Shown: positions 1 through 63,730 of the stretch, in pieces
Layout of the letters: the number at the start of each line of letters is the position of its first letter
How positions within the stretch are numbered: position 1 is the stretch's first letter
Assembly: GCF_964019385.1 (NCBI RefSeq)
Contig: NC_088644.1
Location: 20,141,154-20,205,153 of the forward strand
Length of the DNA stretch: 64,000 nt
Source of the DNA: Sycon ciliatum
Taxonomy: Eukaryota > Porifera > Calcarea > Leucosolenida > Sycettidae
Direction of reading: 5' to 3'
Program-made: the position numbers and the translations under genes
Notes under the pieces: model-generated
Told to the model about the DNA's origin: nothing
What the model saw: only the letters and a program-made list of their open reading frames with translations
Databases searched by the model: none

Positions 1-158
1 AGTGCTAGCATTGCTAGTAATGGTAGGGTAGTCAGGTAGTGGCACTTCCAACAGGAGAACGGCGTGCCACTCACCATGTTCACACTATCACAATCAGTAA
101 ACTACATTATTATTATATTAATGTCATTACCATGATTACAGTACTGACTGTAACGAAC

Positions 159-231
159 TGTAAGTGTAATGAGAATCACACATCCATGCACATGACATGT
201 GCATGGATGTGTGATTCTCATTACACTTACA
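159..231. repeat. Perfect 73-nt palindrome
   Basis: Two 36-nt arms (159-194 and 196-231) are exact reverse complements around a single A at 195. It would form an uninterrupted hairpin as RNA or a cruciform as DNA. No similar copy was noticed elsewhere in the window. Confidence 0.9.
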
Positions 232-660
232 AAATTAATAATATTATAATGTTTCATTATAATCTCATTGCACAGAATCACGTGGTAATGCCAGCAATGG
301 TCAACCTGTACCAGTACATTAAAAAAATTATACGCTGCACATTAGCTGCACAATAGCTGCACAATAGCTGCACAATAGCTGCACATTAGCACTACCAAAA
401 ATTGTTACCGTACTCTGAATACTCACCTCTCAATAGCGACAACAAAAATTATAGTACGAATGAAAGGAAGTGACAGCAAGCCACACATGGCAACAACTTC
501 ACGAGAAGAGGAGGAACAAAACAATAATACGCAAGGACCCAGGCTGTCAGTGTAATAATTTGGGGTGAAACGATTACACTTTCTGATTACCGAATAACCT
601 AAACCTTTATCGATCGGTTATCCTAATAATGACGACCATTTAGCAGCCAATTCGTCAACC

Positions 661-663
<3 letters not shown>

Positions 664-713
<50 letters not shown>

Positions 714-735
714 ACACACACACATACACACACAC
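664..735. repeat. CA microsatellite
   Basis: An almost pure CA dinucleotide run, interrupted twice by CATA. Confidence 0.95.
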
Positions 736-1493
736 GACTGTGTTTCAAACTGTTTTCATAGAATAGATCATTCGTAATAATTCATTCATAATAATAATAA
801 TACAAATCGTATCGTAATCGACAGCGACATAATCACGATGTACGAACACCGCCTGCACACATGCGTGTATGGCTGCACCTGGCATTCCATCAAGCCAATT
901 CAGTGACCAAAGTCTAGAAGTATACAACAAGCCACTGCTATGGCCATCATAAAATAGGAGAACAGATATTTGCAGCACAAAAATAGCCGAAGACATTGCT
1001 CAAGACACTCATAGTATTTACTGGCATTTTAACTTAGAGAAATCATAGAAAATAATGAGAAAATACATTTTTATAAGTGGAAAATATATGGTACATTGTC
1101 AAAAGGAACAGACAAATGGAAAAAGTCTGGTCAATCACATGTTGTACGCAAGCATGGACATGGGAGGGGCGTGCATGATTGGGGAAATGTTGCTCACTAT
1201 GGAATGCTACAATTTGCATGCATATAAATGCTACTTCAGAGGAAGAAGAAAAGGAACTGATCCGTGCACAGAGCCATACCTGCTTTAATCATTCAGTTTA
1301 GATAGTAGTACAAAGCTGATTCCACATCCTACAATTCTCTTTTTACCAGAGTTCCCACTGACAATAGAGCGAAGGCAACACTGGCAAAAGCACCTGTTCA
1401 GCAAGAGGTATAGTGTGGCTCACCCCACACTGTCAACACTAACCATCCAGTTACCAACCAGGGTGCAGGCAAAGTAATCAGGCTGCTGTGGCA

Positions 1494-27376
<25,883 letters not shown>

Positions 27377-27521
27377 ATTCGCGACTGCCCCGGTGTCGTC
27401 CCTAGTGCATTAGTAAAAATAATTACCAACGAGCAGATAGAAGAAATTCAATACTGGTTGAGATTATCTTTCACGCAGCATAACAGCACCTGTCGTCGAT
27501 CGCGCAGAGCATTGCACTTAC

Positions 27522-27743
27522 CAGCAGCGACTTGTCTGGGTGGAGCGCCTCAGTCACACCGACCGTACCGGTACGAACACAGATAGTGGAGGGAAGACAG
27601 TAGCGCCTTTTGGCCAGTTCCTGCCTGGAATGTGCCGTGCGGCGAAGGGATCGCAGCTCCTCGAAAATGGTTGCTGTTTGTGACAGTCGCTGCAGCGATA
27701 GAGTGGAACCGCCGGCCGCTGCTCCCTTTGTCTCCGTGGTCAC
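27522..27743 (-). other. Possible 5' exon of the MAP4K gene
   Basis: An open stretch on the minus strand ends at a strong donor (GTAAGT, boundary 27522/27521) in the expected position for a 5' exon. Its longest reading frame does not join in phase with exon 1, so it is more likely 5' UTR than coding. Its 5' edge is undefined. Confidence 0.35.
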
Positions 27744-30700
27744 GGACGCAGAAACTAGAGAACTAGATTAGTAGATAACCAGTTCAATACTCATTAGCTA
27801 ACATAGCTCAGTAACGGAGCAAAAAAGTAAAACCGCTGCACACACACTGACACACTACGTACTCGTACTCGTTGTCTGCACAACTACTGACTTTTACTAC
27901 CACTGCACTACCACTGTACCAGTCTTGATTCCAGCTAAAAAAAGTACAGAGTAGCGTACATCTACATGTACATGACTAGTATGCGGAATGCTTTTGATGG
28001 AGTATGGCCGGTACCGGTAGTCGAGTTATCACTGAAAATGACATCAGTTGTTGAAGACGAAGTGACGGTCATTTCTACTCAGAAAGAAGTAAAAAATGCT
28101 GTGCCTACATGGCTGTATTAGTATACTATTATGCGTGGCTTCTCAGTCTCACTCGCTAGCGCTGGCGGTATTTGGCAAGCCGGCCAGGGCTAGGGCCAGG
28201 GCAGGGTCTTTGACTTTTTGCTCATGTGCGTGCAGCAATGACAGAACCGCATAAACACAGACAGTCACCACTCACCAGTGGTCACACTGCCCGAGCCAGT
28301 GCAGTGGAGGAGTGGAGCTGGTGCCGGCCGTAGAGCCAGTGGAGGTGCGGACTCGACAGCCCCTGAAAATTCTTCACGTAAGCTGCGGACTCCGCACCTA
28401 AAAGACTACATTGTATTGTGCAAAATCATAACGCTCCAGACAGTGGAGTCTGGAGACTACTGACTACCGGTAGTCTACTGTCTCAGTACTGACTGTACTA
28501 GAGTAGACCCCACTCAGCGGTCAGTCACCAGTGGTCACTGAGTCAGGAGTCAAGACACGGATTGCCCCTGCTCATTATCATGATTAAAGCCAGGCCCATA
28601 GTTTTTAGTTTTTTTGTGACTTGGCCATCGACAACACCAACCCACATAGTTGTGACATAAGACTATCAACTGTCAGTCACAGCCTCCATACAGCTTGCCA
28701 CATGACAATGAACCGATGACCGTGCAGGCAGTTGACACAAGAACACACCCACTGCCATCGCCAGCAAATACCATGACCACCATGATCACTGTTATGTGCG
28801 CTCGAGCTGCGCAGACAACGACAATAATTATTTCTCTAGGGGTATTTTTTTCTTTTCCTTTTTTTCACGTGGAACCATCACACAGGTACATGATAATTAT
28901 GATGTAGCACAAGCAGAGCTAGCTCGAGACAGAAGCGGAAAGGTTAGCACTACATTGCTGCCCTGTACGCGAACTGTTTTATTTTACTTCAGAAGTATTT
29001 TATTAGACAACGGAATCTCTTTCAAGTGTTAGTCTAGTATTTGCTTCCTTGAAGTTGAAATAGTTCCTTCACTTTGTAAAGTTCGGGGCTACACACAATA
29101 TCACTGCAAGATCAATGCCACCAACATTTTGTACGTGCACCGCAAAGACCGGAAGACAGGAAGAATCCATGGCTTGACTAGACATGTATACCGTCTACAA
29201 CTACATGTACTAGACTAGAGTCACAAAAGGTTTTCACGACTCCCTGCTACGAAGTGTGACTATGAATCAGTCAGGCTGCAGCTAGCTAGCTGTCCACTGC
29301 CACACTGGTCTGCAGCTTTTTGCCCCGCTTGACATCTGCGGCATGCATGGCTCCATGACATGAGACGATGAGTGGCAGTCCAACAGTTCATACTCCTTTA
29401 CTCTCCCAGCTCCCAGCTCAACTCCTGATTGAACTGCCAAGATAAGCAGCAGCAGACAGCCAAATGCAGGTCTTGTATGTTGAAGAGTGTGATCTACTAC
29501 GGTGGTTGGTTGGGGGCAGTGTAAGTACCTAATTTCTAAATCAGCTGTGCACTCATGCTGTGCACTCATGCTGTGTGATGATGGCAGCAAAACGTCTGTA
29601 CACTGAACAGTGTAATGCACTCTATCTACTGTTTTCACAGTCTGATGTCTGATGTCTCAATCTTTACAAACATGTACATGTATTATCAGAGGAGTTCAGC
29701 TTGTGACTGTCCAAACTGACTGCAGGAATGTCAAGGGAGCAACAAAAATAATAATGAACAGAATAGATGACACTGTAGATGCAATCAAGTAAGTTGGCAC
29801 ATTTGTGACACCACCGCCTATGGCTATGCTTTGCCTAGGCTATGGTGTTTTAAAAGAAACGCCACCAGCTTGATTAGACAAGTGCATTACCTTGTGCATT
29901 ATGTGCATTGTGTGCCCATTACCTTCGATTGTGGAAAATAAGATGACAATGGTGATACAGTAAAACCTGGTGTAAGCGACCTCTGGGTTTAGTGACCTCT
30001 GGGTTTAGTGACCTCTGGGTTTAGCGACCTCTGGGTTTAGCGACCTCTGGGTTTAGCGACCTCTGGGTTTAGTGACCTCTGGGTTTAGTGACCTCTGGGT
30101 TTAGTGACCTCTGGGTTTAGTGACCTCTGGGTTTAGTGACCTCTGGGTTTAGTGACCTCTGGGTTTAGTGACCTCTGGGTTTAGCGACCTCTGGGTTTAG
30201 TGACCTCTGGGTTTAGTGACCTCTGGGTTTAGTGACCTCTGGGTTTAGTGACCTCTGGGTTTAGTGACCTCTGGGTTTAGCGACCTCTGGGTTTAGTGAC
30301 CTCTGGGTTTAGTGACCTCTGGGTTTAGTGACCACCTGCTCTTAAAACGACCGTCTTTCCATGCACCGACAGTTCTACACATACACACAGTGGGACCTGG
30401 TTCTAAAAACCACCTGGCTTTAACGACCGCATTTGCTTGCACCAAGTTTTTTTCGTTTGAGTTTGAAAATCTTTATTTTACACATGCATTTTCCTGCTTT
30501 CTTCTCCAGTGTATGTTGCATTGCATTGTAATCCATTGTGTTAATTTTTGCCCGAAAAGAGGCTAGTACCATGCACCATCGCAAAAATAGGAAAAAATGG
30601 TGACAATGATACATACCATGTACCAGGCGTTTCAATAGCAAACAGTGCACTGTTGAATTGATGTGCAAAATGCCCCAAAGGACATCGTGGGTAGATTGTA

Positions 30701-31162
30701 AGCAACTGAATTTGGTGAACTGGCATGTGAGCCAAAGGAACAACAGGGGTACGAGTATGTTTGAAAATGGTGTGGGAAAGATTGCTGGCTGGAAAACTGC
30801 CACAACTAGCACAACTGGGTACATACAGCGGCACTGGTGATGAACTGCCTTTTCTCGTGAACACCACAGGAGGCGTATGGGTGGGTCACAATTTCCTTGG
30901 CTCGCTCGTGCGCAGTTTGTTTAAAAGAGTATTATCAGTATTTCTTAGCATGCATGGTCTGCTTTTTTCGCTTCATTATCATATCAATAGGGTATGCTTG
31001 TGTTCACATCATGCACTATTTCAAAGGCCAAATTCATTCATGCTCAAAATGCACATTTGAAGGACAATGACACACACATTCTCATGGAAAAGCCTCCAAA
31101 CATCAAGAACTCTGCATTGCAAGCAAGTTGAGACAAAGCGACCATGGACACATTGTCAACCC
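27744..31162. other. Intergenic region: upstream of MAP4K, downstream of the RTK
   Basis: No exon was found in this 3.4 kb. It holds the 16-bp minisatellite at 29970-30335 and otherwise unremarkable sequence. Since both genes run on the minus strand, the part near 27.8-28.5 kb should contain the MAP4K promoter; no TATA box or motif was assigned. Confidence 0.5.
29970..30335. repeat. 16-bp minisatellite CTCTGGGTTTAGTGAC
   Basis: About 22 units, with C/T variation at one site (TTTAGCGAC or TTTAGTGAC). The first unit follows CAGTAAAACCTGGTGTAAGC and the last is followed by a degenerate GACCACCTGCTC, which look like ends of a miniature element whose subterminal part expanded. Confidence 0.9.
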
Positions 31163-57479
<26,317 letters not shown>

Positions 57480-57507
57480 CTAAATCAGAAGCACAACAAG
57501 AGGCGAG

Positions 57508-57690
<183 letters not shown>

Positions 57691-58049
57691 GACTGTATAG
57701 GTAGTACAGGTACACATGACAATCAGATGGCTTAAATAGCCGATAGTACCACATTGTGAATTGTTAGTGACTTGGTTGCCCTACCAAGATATACGACCAG
57801 GCTTGCAGAATAGATCCCCTAGGGTAACAGCATACAGTAACACGGTAACAGCATACTTTCCAGTGGACCTGAAAAGCCTATCATGGCTGATTCTGGAGTC
57901 AGCTGTGAACTCTACATATGAACTTGGTTGAAAGACAACCAGGTACAGTTATTGGGATAAAAATCTCTCTGCTGTTGAATGGGCTATCCTTTTGCAAAAT
58001 GAACATAGTTACATTCTTCGATAGAATCGGAGAAGTTCGCGGATCTTAC

Positions 58050-58198
58050 ATGCGACTGTGTCTTGACTGGGTTCCGCCAGCTTGTTATCAGAGACACATG
58101 CGTAGCGAGTTTTATCTCCAACCTGGGCAGCAACTGAGTAGCAGTTCTGAAGACAGTGAATACTGCCACCTCCGCAAAATACCAACGATGTGAATTCC
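58050..58198 (-). CDS. Tentative further upstream ectodomain exon
   Basis: Encodes EFTSLVFCGGGSIHCLQNCY then a VGDKTRYACVSD stretch, Cys-rich and joining in phase (1) to the 57479 exon. The incoming phase is 2, and no matching upstream exon was found. An ATG at 58224 is in frame but gives no signal peptide. Confidence 0.5.
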
Positions 58199-58942
58199 CT
58201 GTAGACAGTGAGTTCCGTTGCCATCCTAGAATGTTACACCACATACACAAAAGAAGTACTCAAGAAAATTTCACGAAGAAAACTTACCCACACGTTTATG
58301 GTACATGAGGTTCTGTACTGAATAATGATGAATCAGGAAAACAAATTTTGTCTTTCAATTCCTTCATTGCATTTGTGGGGCTGTCTGACCCACAACAGTC
58401 TTGCTGAGCCAATTGCAGAACCGTTTACGGTTACACTTACTAAATGCAGGCTGACATGTCATAAATGTGTATGTGTGTGCGTGTGTGTGTGGGGGGGGGG
58501 GGGGGGGGGGGGTGCGTGTGGTTGGGTGCGTCTGTATGTGTTTGATTGTGCATGTGTGCAGTGGCATTTTTTACGGATGTGGAAACTGGGTCTGAATCTC
58601 GTGTGAACTATGACATTATTGAACGAGCATTATGGTTTCAAGTGGACTTGCATTTTTACTCCAAGGGAGTAATGGCATCAGTTATCCAACCTCAGAATAA
58701 GCTGCTATCATCCAATCCCTTACCGTTGCGTATCATAACGAGGTGGCTCAAAGACATCAGGTTTCTTTGGAACAAGTTCTGGCCTGTAATCATGTGGAAT
58801 GCATAGACATCCAGGCTTCACACCATCATTCGCCATACACTCACGGTGACATGAAATCATGGCATGTCCATGTGCATGTGTGTATGCATGTATGTATGTA
58901 TGTATGTATGTATGTATGTATGGATGTATGTATGCATGTATG
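58199..58942. other. Stretch without a recognised gene
   Basis: Contains a G run at 58492-58511 and a start of ATGT microsatellite (58876-58942). A possible donor on the minus strand at about 58288 was seen, but its frame does not join the exon at 58198. Confidence 0.4.
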
Positions 58943-59952
58943 TGTCATGACCCGGATCAGACTCGTCGTGAAAGCGACCATGCATTGAGTTCAGCAGCCA
59001 AAAGCTGGGCTCCGAAATATTCTAGAGTTCTGTAAAAACCATGATTAGTCCCGCGAAGGATTTGGCACTTTCGTTAGTTGAGCAATCATGGCTTACAACT
59101 CGTGGCCTCGAGTCACAAGTGTTGTCGTACGGCGGCTACACCTTCAGTACAAGTCGTCAGCATTGTACTCACTACACTGTTGAGCTTGAGGGGACCCTGC
59201 TTAGTCCTGCAAGGGAGCTGATACCTTTGTTAGTCGAGCAAGCATGGCACCTCTTCTCGCGTCGTACGACGTAAAGGGTCCTGCAAGTGCTTCGCGCACT
59301 GCGGACTCCGTTATCCCTTTTTGGGAGAGGTCACGGCTTGACCGTGAAGCACCCTACGGGGTAATGAGAGGGAAGAGCCTACGGGCAGGAGATGAAGGGT
59401 GACCAACGACCAAGGCAGCGTACGAAGGCGGCGTGCTCTAGCTGCAGCAACTTCTGACAGCATACTCCAGGCCCCGTCGCACGAAGAGCCTCGGAGTCCT
59501 TTCATGTAATGTGGGTGAGCGAGCTCCCCGTATTGATTGATCATTCTTTGTACTATATTCTAGTTTGGCTGATTGCACATATTGCACCACTGTTTGTAAT
59601 ATAGAAATAATCCTTACGCATTCTTGCCACTGTATACTTTTGATCACATAATGTAGCATATATAAGGAGCTGTTTTGCTAACATTCATCCTCGATTCTCG
59701 GGGAGCTCACTACTCCTCTCGATTCTGAGAGAGTCACTCCGACTCTCTCCTGCTTTGGTCTTTTGACTCTACACACTTGATCTTTCGATCTAGTACTGCA
59801 ATGGTTCAAATAAACACTGTTCAAGTGGAATTAGAAACCTGTCGTTCTATGTGAGCTAGCAACTTGGATGGCGACTATATTGGTCGTCTACCTGGGTAGC
59901 CACTAGACTGATCTAAGCCAAGTCACAAACCCGCCCAAGCGCGGCCATGACA
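58943..59952 (+). repeat. 5' LTR
   Basis: Starts TGTCATGACC and ends GGCCATGACA (TG...CA). Contains a TATA-like TATATAAGG at about 59658 and an AATAAA at about 59811, placing U3 and R as expected. Confidence 0.95.
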
Positions 59953-59954
59953 TT

Positions 59955-59972
59955 TGGTGCTGTGACCAGGAT
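59955..59972 (+). other. Primer-binding site
   Basis: TGGTGCTGTGACCAGGAT lies 2 nt after the 5' LTR. The TGG start pairs with a tRNA CCA end; the tRNA was not identified. Confidence 0.75.
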
Positions 59973-61112
59973 CCAAGTTGCGTCTTGCTGTTGCTCCGGC
60001 AGAGTAGTCGTAACTCGGTGTGCACTGGTCCATGCTGAACTCTGAGCTCTTGTTTACTCGAGCACGCCGAGGTGTGAATTTGATGTCGATTTCACGAGGC
60101 TGCATGCAGTTCTCAAGTGGATTCGGAAGCGAACTGTTTTGTTCTGTTCTGGCCTTGGTCCGTTCAGTTGAACACTCTGTCTGAGTGCGTGCACATGGAA
60201 CGTAGACTCGTTCTGTTCTGTATACATGTAGCTGTTGCTACTAGTTGGCGTGCCAATTTTGTTCCGGAAGACCTGGCGAAAGTCGGTCATGCCGCTGACG
60301 AGAGTTTCGACTCCCGCACCACTTGTTGGTCTGAGATATGTGTCAGCTGCACTCGATTCGCGGTGTAGACGGCGCATTGTTCGAACCCACAGAGGTTCTT
60401 GCAAGGACGTGCAATGAGGAAACTCTGCTGTTTTGTCAGCGCTTGCACAGAAACTGCTCGAGAAGCGAAATGCTTTTAGACTTTTAGAGTCGTCTTGCAG
60501 TGGCAGGATCGATGACTGCATGAAGCTTAGCTTCTACGTTGCCCTCAGCTGCAGTTGAGGAGTGTTGCTGTTCTTTTTGAACTTTGACGGTTCAAAAACA
60601 GTCAAGAGGACTATGTCCTTGTCGTGTGACGGAGTCACGAAGCCAGATTTCGAAACTGGGCACACCAGTCGAGATGCTGGCTGAAACGATGATACAGTAA
60701 CAAGTTCTGCAGAGAGCTTGAACAACTGCTGATTTGAGTTCGTTGATGCGGATCTCGAATGTTTTGATTGGAGTGTGATGGAAATCACTAGTGAGCTGAT
60801 GCCCACCTGAAACCAGCATTCTGTGTTGGACGATGCCTGTTTGGTGTCGGATATGTCGCGACGTCCGCACCCTGTGGTGTTTCGTCACGTACTGAGTATG
60901 ATGTTGGTTACTGGTTCTGACATTGGACGCGATGTGCTGTCCCAATTCCTTGCGAGATCATTTCGGGTGATGGAGCATTGCATTTTAAAGCTTCTAAAGC
61001 TGATGTCGTTCCGCCAAGCCATAATGGTGATGGCAAACGAGAGCACGTTCTTCGCTTGCGGAGGCGTGAAGTGATACTCCCTTTTCGGAGGTGACGGTTA
61101 ACGCCGGAAGGG
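59973..61112 (+). other. Retrotransposon leader/gag region without open frame
   Basis: 1.1 kb where gag should lie, but only short frames are seen. Either gag is deleted or decayed beyond recognition by eye. Confidence 0.5.
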
Positions 61113-62111
61113 TTGCCGACCTGTGCCTTGACCATACCTGATGGGTGTTTTCAAGGAATGAATGATGTCATGATGGCGCATGCGCTAGTGAGCCCTACGG
61201 TGGACGGTGTTCCCGTACGGGTGTTAAATTACTCTGACGAGGCAGTGGCTCTAGAGAGGGCAATGCAGATTGGTCGGTTGGAACCAATATCTGAAGTCAT
61301 GAGTATCATGACCGAAGACACTATGGCCGATGGCCAGAGAGAGGAATCAGCTCAATTAGCTGAGACAGAGGACTCCCTCGGGGTCTGGAAGCAGTTGCGC
61401 ATTGGCGCAGATTGTCCCGCTCTAACTCCCCGCGGTGGTAGTGACGAGCTGGTCTCAGTCAAGTTGCCCACTGTTGGTGGTAGGGATGAGCTGGTCTCAG
61501 TCCAGTTGCCCACTGTTGGTGGTAGTGACGAGCTGGTCTCAGTCAAGTTGCCCACTGTTGGTGGTAGGGATGAGCTGGTCTCAGTCCAGTTGCCCACTGT
61601 TGGTGGTAATGACGAGCTGGTCTCAGTCAAGTTGCCCACTGTTGGTGGTAGGGATGAGCTGGTCTCAGTCCAGTTGCCCACTGTTGGTGGTAGTGACGAG
61701 CTGGTCTCAGTCAAATTGCCCACTGTTGGTGGTAGTGACGAGCTGGTCTCAGTCAAGTTGCCCACTGTTGGTGGTAGTGACGAGCTGGTCTCAGTCAAGT
61801 TGCCCACTGTTGGTGGTAGGGATGAGCCGGACTCAATCCAGCCCACGGCGGCGGGTGGAGGAAGAGATGGACAATCTGGTATCTCCTGCGAGGAGATCCA
61901 CTGCTTGCAAGCCTTAGTGCTTCGGTATCAAGATGCGTTCGCTTTGAACCCATCTGAGCTTGGTTGCACTTCGGTGCTACACCACATGATTGAGACACGT
62001 GATCGTGGTCCTGTTGCACAGGCTACTAGGCGTATGCCATTGTGTCTGTCCTTGCTGGCAGCAATGAACCTACCGTGGAAGTCTTGGCGAGGTCGCCAAG
62101 GTCTTTTGTAA
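61113..62111 (+). CDS. Truncated Ty3/gypsy Pol with expanded 14-residue repeats
   Basis: 332 residues. The N-part (about 28-62) has VRVLNYSDEAVALERAM and GRLEPI, the strand after the gypsy protease. Residues about 110-245 are nine and a half tandem copies of 14 residues (GGSDELVSVKLPTV, alternating with GGRDELVSVQLPTV). The C-part has LRYQDAFALNPSELGCTSV and RRMPLCL, the entry of the reverse transcriptase, then the frame leaves the family. The catalytic RT core is missing. Confidence 0.75.
   Translation: MPTCALTIPDGCFQGMNDVMMAHALVSPTVDGVPVRVLNYSDEAVALERAMQIGRLEPISEVMSIMTEDTMADGQREESAQLAETEDSLGVWKQLRIGADCPALTPRGGSDELVSVKLPTVGGRDELVSVQLPTVGGSDELVSVKLPTVGGRDELVSVQLPTVGGNDELVSVKLPTVGGRDELVSVQLPTVGGSDELVSVKLPTVGGSDELVSVKLPTVGGSDELVSVKLPTVGGRDEPDSIQPTAAGGGRDGQSGISCEEIHCLQALVLRYQDAFALNPSELGCTSVLHHMIETRDRGPVAQATRRMPLCLSLLAAMNLPWKSWRGRQGLL
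61432..61840 (+). repeat. 42-bp in-frame tandem repeat
   Basis: About 9.5 units of 42 bp, keeping the reading frame, in the protease-RT spacer. Confidence 0.95.
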
Positions 62112-62222
62112 TGGGTGGAGTGTGGGTGGAACCGATTCGTTGGATACCACCAAATCTATGAAATGGCTCCTGGAGCTCTGCAGCAGTTTTTGTACTGAAC
62201 CGGATACCTACGTGGTAGAAGG

Positions 62223-62520
62223 GTGTGTCGACCACACGTTATGGCCTATGGTCTACATTCATCTGAGATGACGCGAAATGGCGAACTGTCATACGTATAC
62301 GCTTGCGTGAAGATGTGCAACGTGCATTTAGTTGTACATGACAAGCTGCGTGTTGATCATCAGCACCAGGCTCATCTCTACGATAGTGGAGCAGTACCAG
62401 TTTCATTTGAAGTTGGAAATTTTTTTTGATGGAAATGTCCCTCCTGTGGAGCCACATTTCGTACTCTATGCCCGTACCTGTTGCGGTGCAGAACCCGTTG
62501 GCTTGGCCAACGAGAGCTAG
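62223..62520 (+). pseudogene. Integrase C-terminal remnant
   Basis: The frame ends with KLRVDHQHQAHLYDSG and PVSFEVGNFF, which fits the YD...F..GD segment near the end of gypsy integrases. A frameshift at about 62427 and stops follow. Confidence 0.5.
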
Positions 62521-62580
62521 GCGGTTACCGTCACGACTCGCTGACTTTAATGTTAGTTGAGATCACGGGGACGTGATTCT

Positions 62581-62594
62581 TGAGAGGCCGGGGA
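62581..62594 (+). other. Polypurine tract
   Basis: TGAGAGGCCGGGGAA directly precedes the 3' LTR and could prime plus-strand synthesis. Confidence 0.6.
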
Positions 62595-62596
62595 AT

Positions 62597-63605
62597 TGTC
62601 ATGACCCGGATCAGACTCGTCGTGAAAGCGACCATGCATTGAGTTCAGCAGCCAAAAGCTGGGCTCCGAAATATTCTAGAGTTCTGTAAAAACCATGATT
62701 AGTCCCGCGAAGGATTTGGCACTTTCGTTAGTTGAGCAATCATGGCTTACAACTCGTGGCCTCGAGTCACAAGTGTTGTCGTACGGCGGCTACACCTTCA
62801 GTACAAGTCGTCAGCATTGTACTCACTACACTGTTGAGCTTGAGGGGACCCTGCTTAGTCCTGCAAGGGAGCTGATACCTTTGTTAGTCGAGCAAGCATG
62901 GCACCTCTTCTCGCGTCGTACGACGTAAAGGGTCCTGCAAGTGCTTCGCGCACTGCGGACTCCGTTATCCCTTTTTGGGAGAGGTCACGGCTTGACCGTG
63001 AAGCACCCTACGGGGTAATGAGAGGGAAGAGCCTACGGGCAGGAGATGAAGGGTGACCAATGACCAAGGCAGCGTACGAAGGCGGCGTGCTCTAGCTGCA
63101 GCAACTTCTGACAGCATACTCCAGGCCCCGTCGCACGAAGAGCCTCGGAGTCCTTTCATGTAATGTGGGTGAGCGAGCTCCCCGTATTGATTGATCATTC
63201 TTTGTACTATATTCTAGTTTGGCTGATTGCACATATTGCACCACTGTTTGTAATATAGAAATAATCCTTACGCATTCTTGCCACTGTATACTTTTGATCA
63301 CATAATGTAGCATATATAAGGAGCTGTTTTGCTAACATTCATCCTCGATTCTCGGGGAGCTCACTACTCCTCTCGATTCTGAGAGAGTCACTCCGACTCT
63401 CTCCTGCTTTGGTCTTTTGACTCTACACACTTGATCTTTCGATCTAGTACTGCAATGGTTCAAATAAACACTGTTCAAGTGGAATTAGAAACCTGTCGTT
63501 CTATGTGAGCTAGCAACTTGGATGGCGACTATATTGGTCGTCTACCTGGGTAGCCACTAGACTGATCTAAGCCAAGTCACAAACCCGCCAAGCGCGGCCA
63601 TGACA
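62597..63605 (+). repeat. 3' LTR
   Basis: Matches the 5' LTR at offset 3654 apart from one substitution and one 1-bp deletion. Confidence 0.95.
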
Positions 63606-63730
63606 TATGCATGTATGTATGTATGTATGTATGTATGGATGTATGGATGTATGTATGTATTGTATGTATGTATGTATGTATGTATGTATGTATGTATTGT
63701 ATGTATTGTATGTATGTATGTATGTATGTA
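63606..63730. repeat. ATGT microsatellite
   Basis: A tetranucleotide array continuing the one left of the 5' LTR. Confidence 0.95.

Larger units (their letters stand above)
1..1493. other. 3' flank of the MAP4K gene
   Basis: No convincing gene is seen here. The stretch holds a perfect hairpin palindrome, a CA microsatellite and short 11-bp repeats of the type GCTGCACAATA near 330-385. It lies downstream of the MAP4K stop codon, so part of it should be 3' UTR; no poly(A) signal was assigned with confidence. Confidence 0.5.
58943..63605 (+). mobile_element. Ty3/gypsy LTR retrotransposon, internally deleted
   Basis: 4663 bp: LTRs of 1010 and 1009 bp around a 2.64-kb interior. Only one substitution (near 59406) and one 1-bp indel (near 59934) were found between the LTRs, so insertion is recent. 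The interior keeps a primer-binding site, a Pol fragment from the protease-RT junction and a piece of the integrase tail. Most of Gag, RT, RNase H and integrase are gone, so it must have moved in trans. It sits inside an ATGT microsatellite. Confidence 0.9.

Noticed and set aside
29970..30335. GGGTTTAG repeats as an interstitial telomere
   Set aside because: The true unit is 16 bp and contains CTCTGGGTTTAGTGAC; no tandem TTTAGGG or TTAGGG is present.
58289..58311. Further upstream RTK exon with donor GTAAGT
   Set aside because: None of its frames joins the exon at 58198 without a stop or phase clash.
59041..59659. ORFs of 73-77 residues in the 5' LTR, repeated in the 3' LTR
   Set aside because: They are identical only because the LTRs are identical; they show no domain and overlap on both strands.
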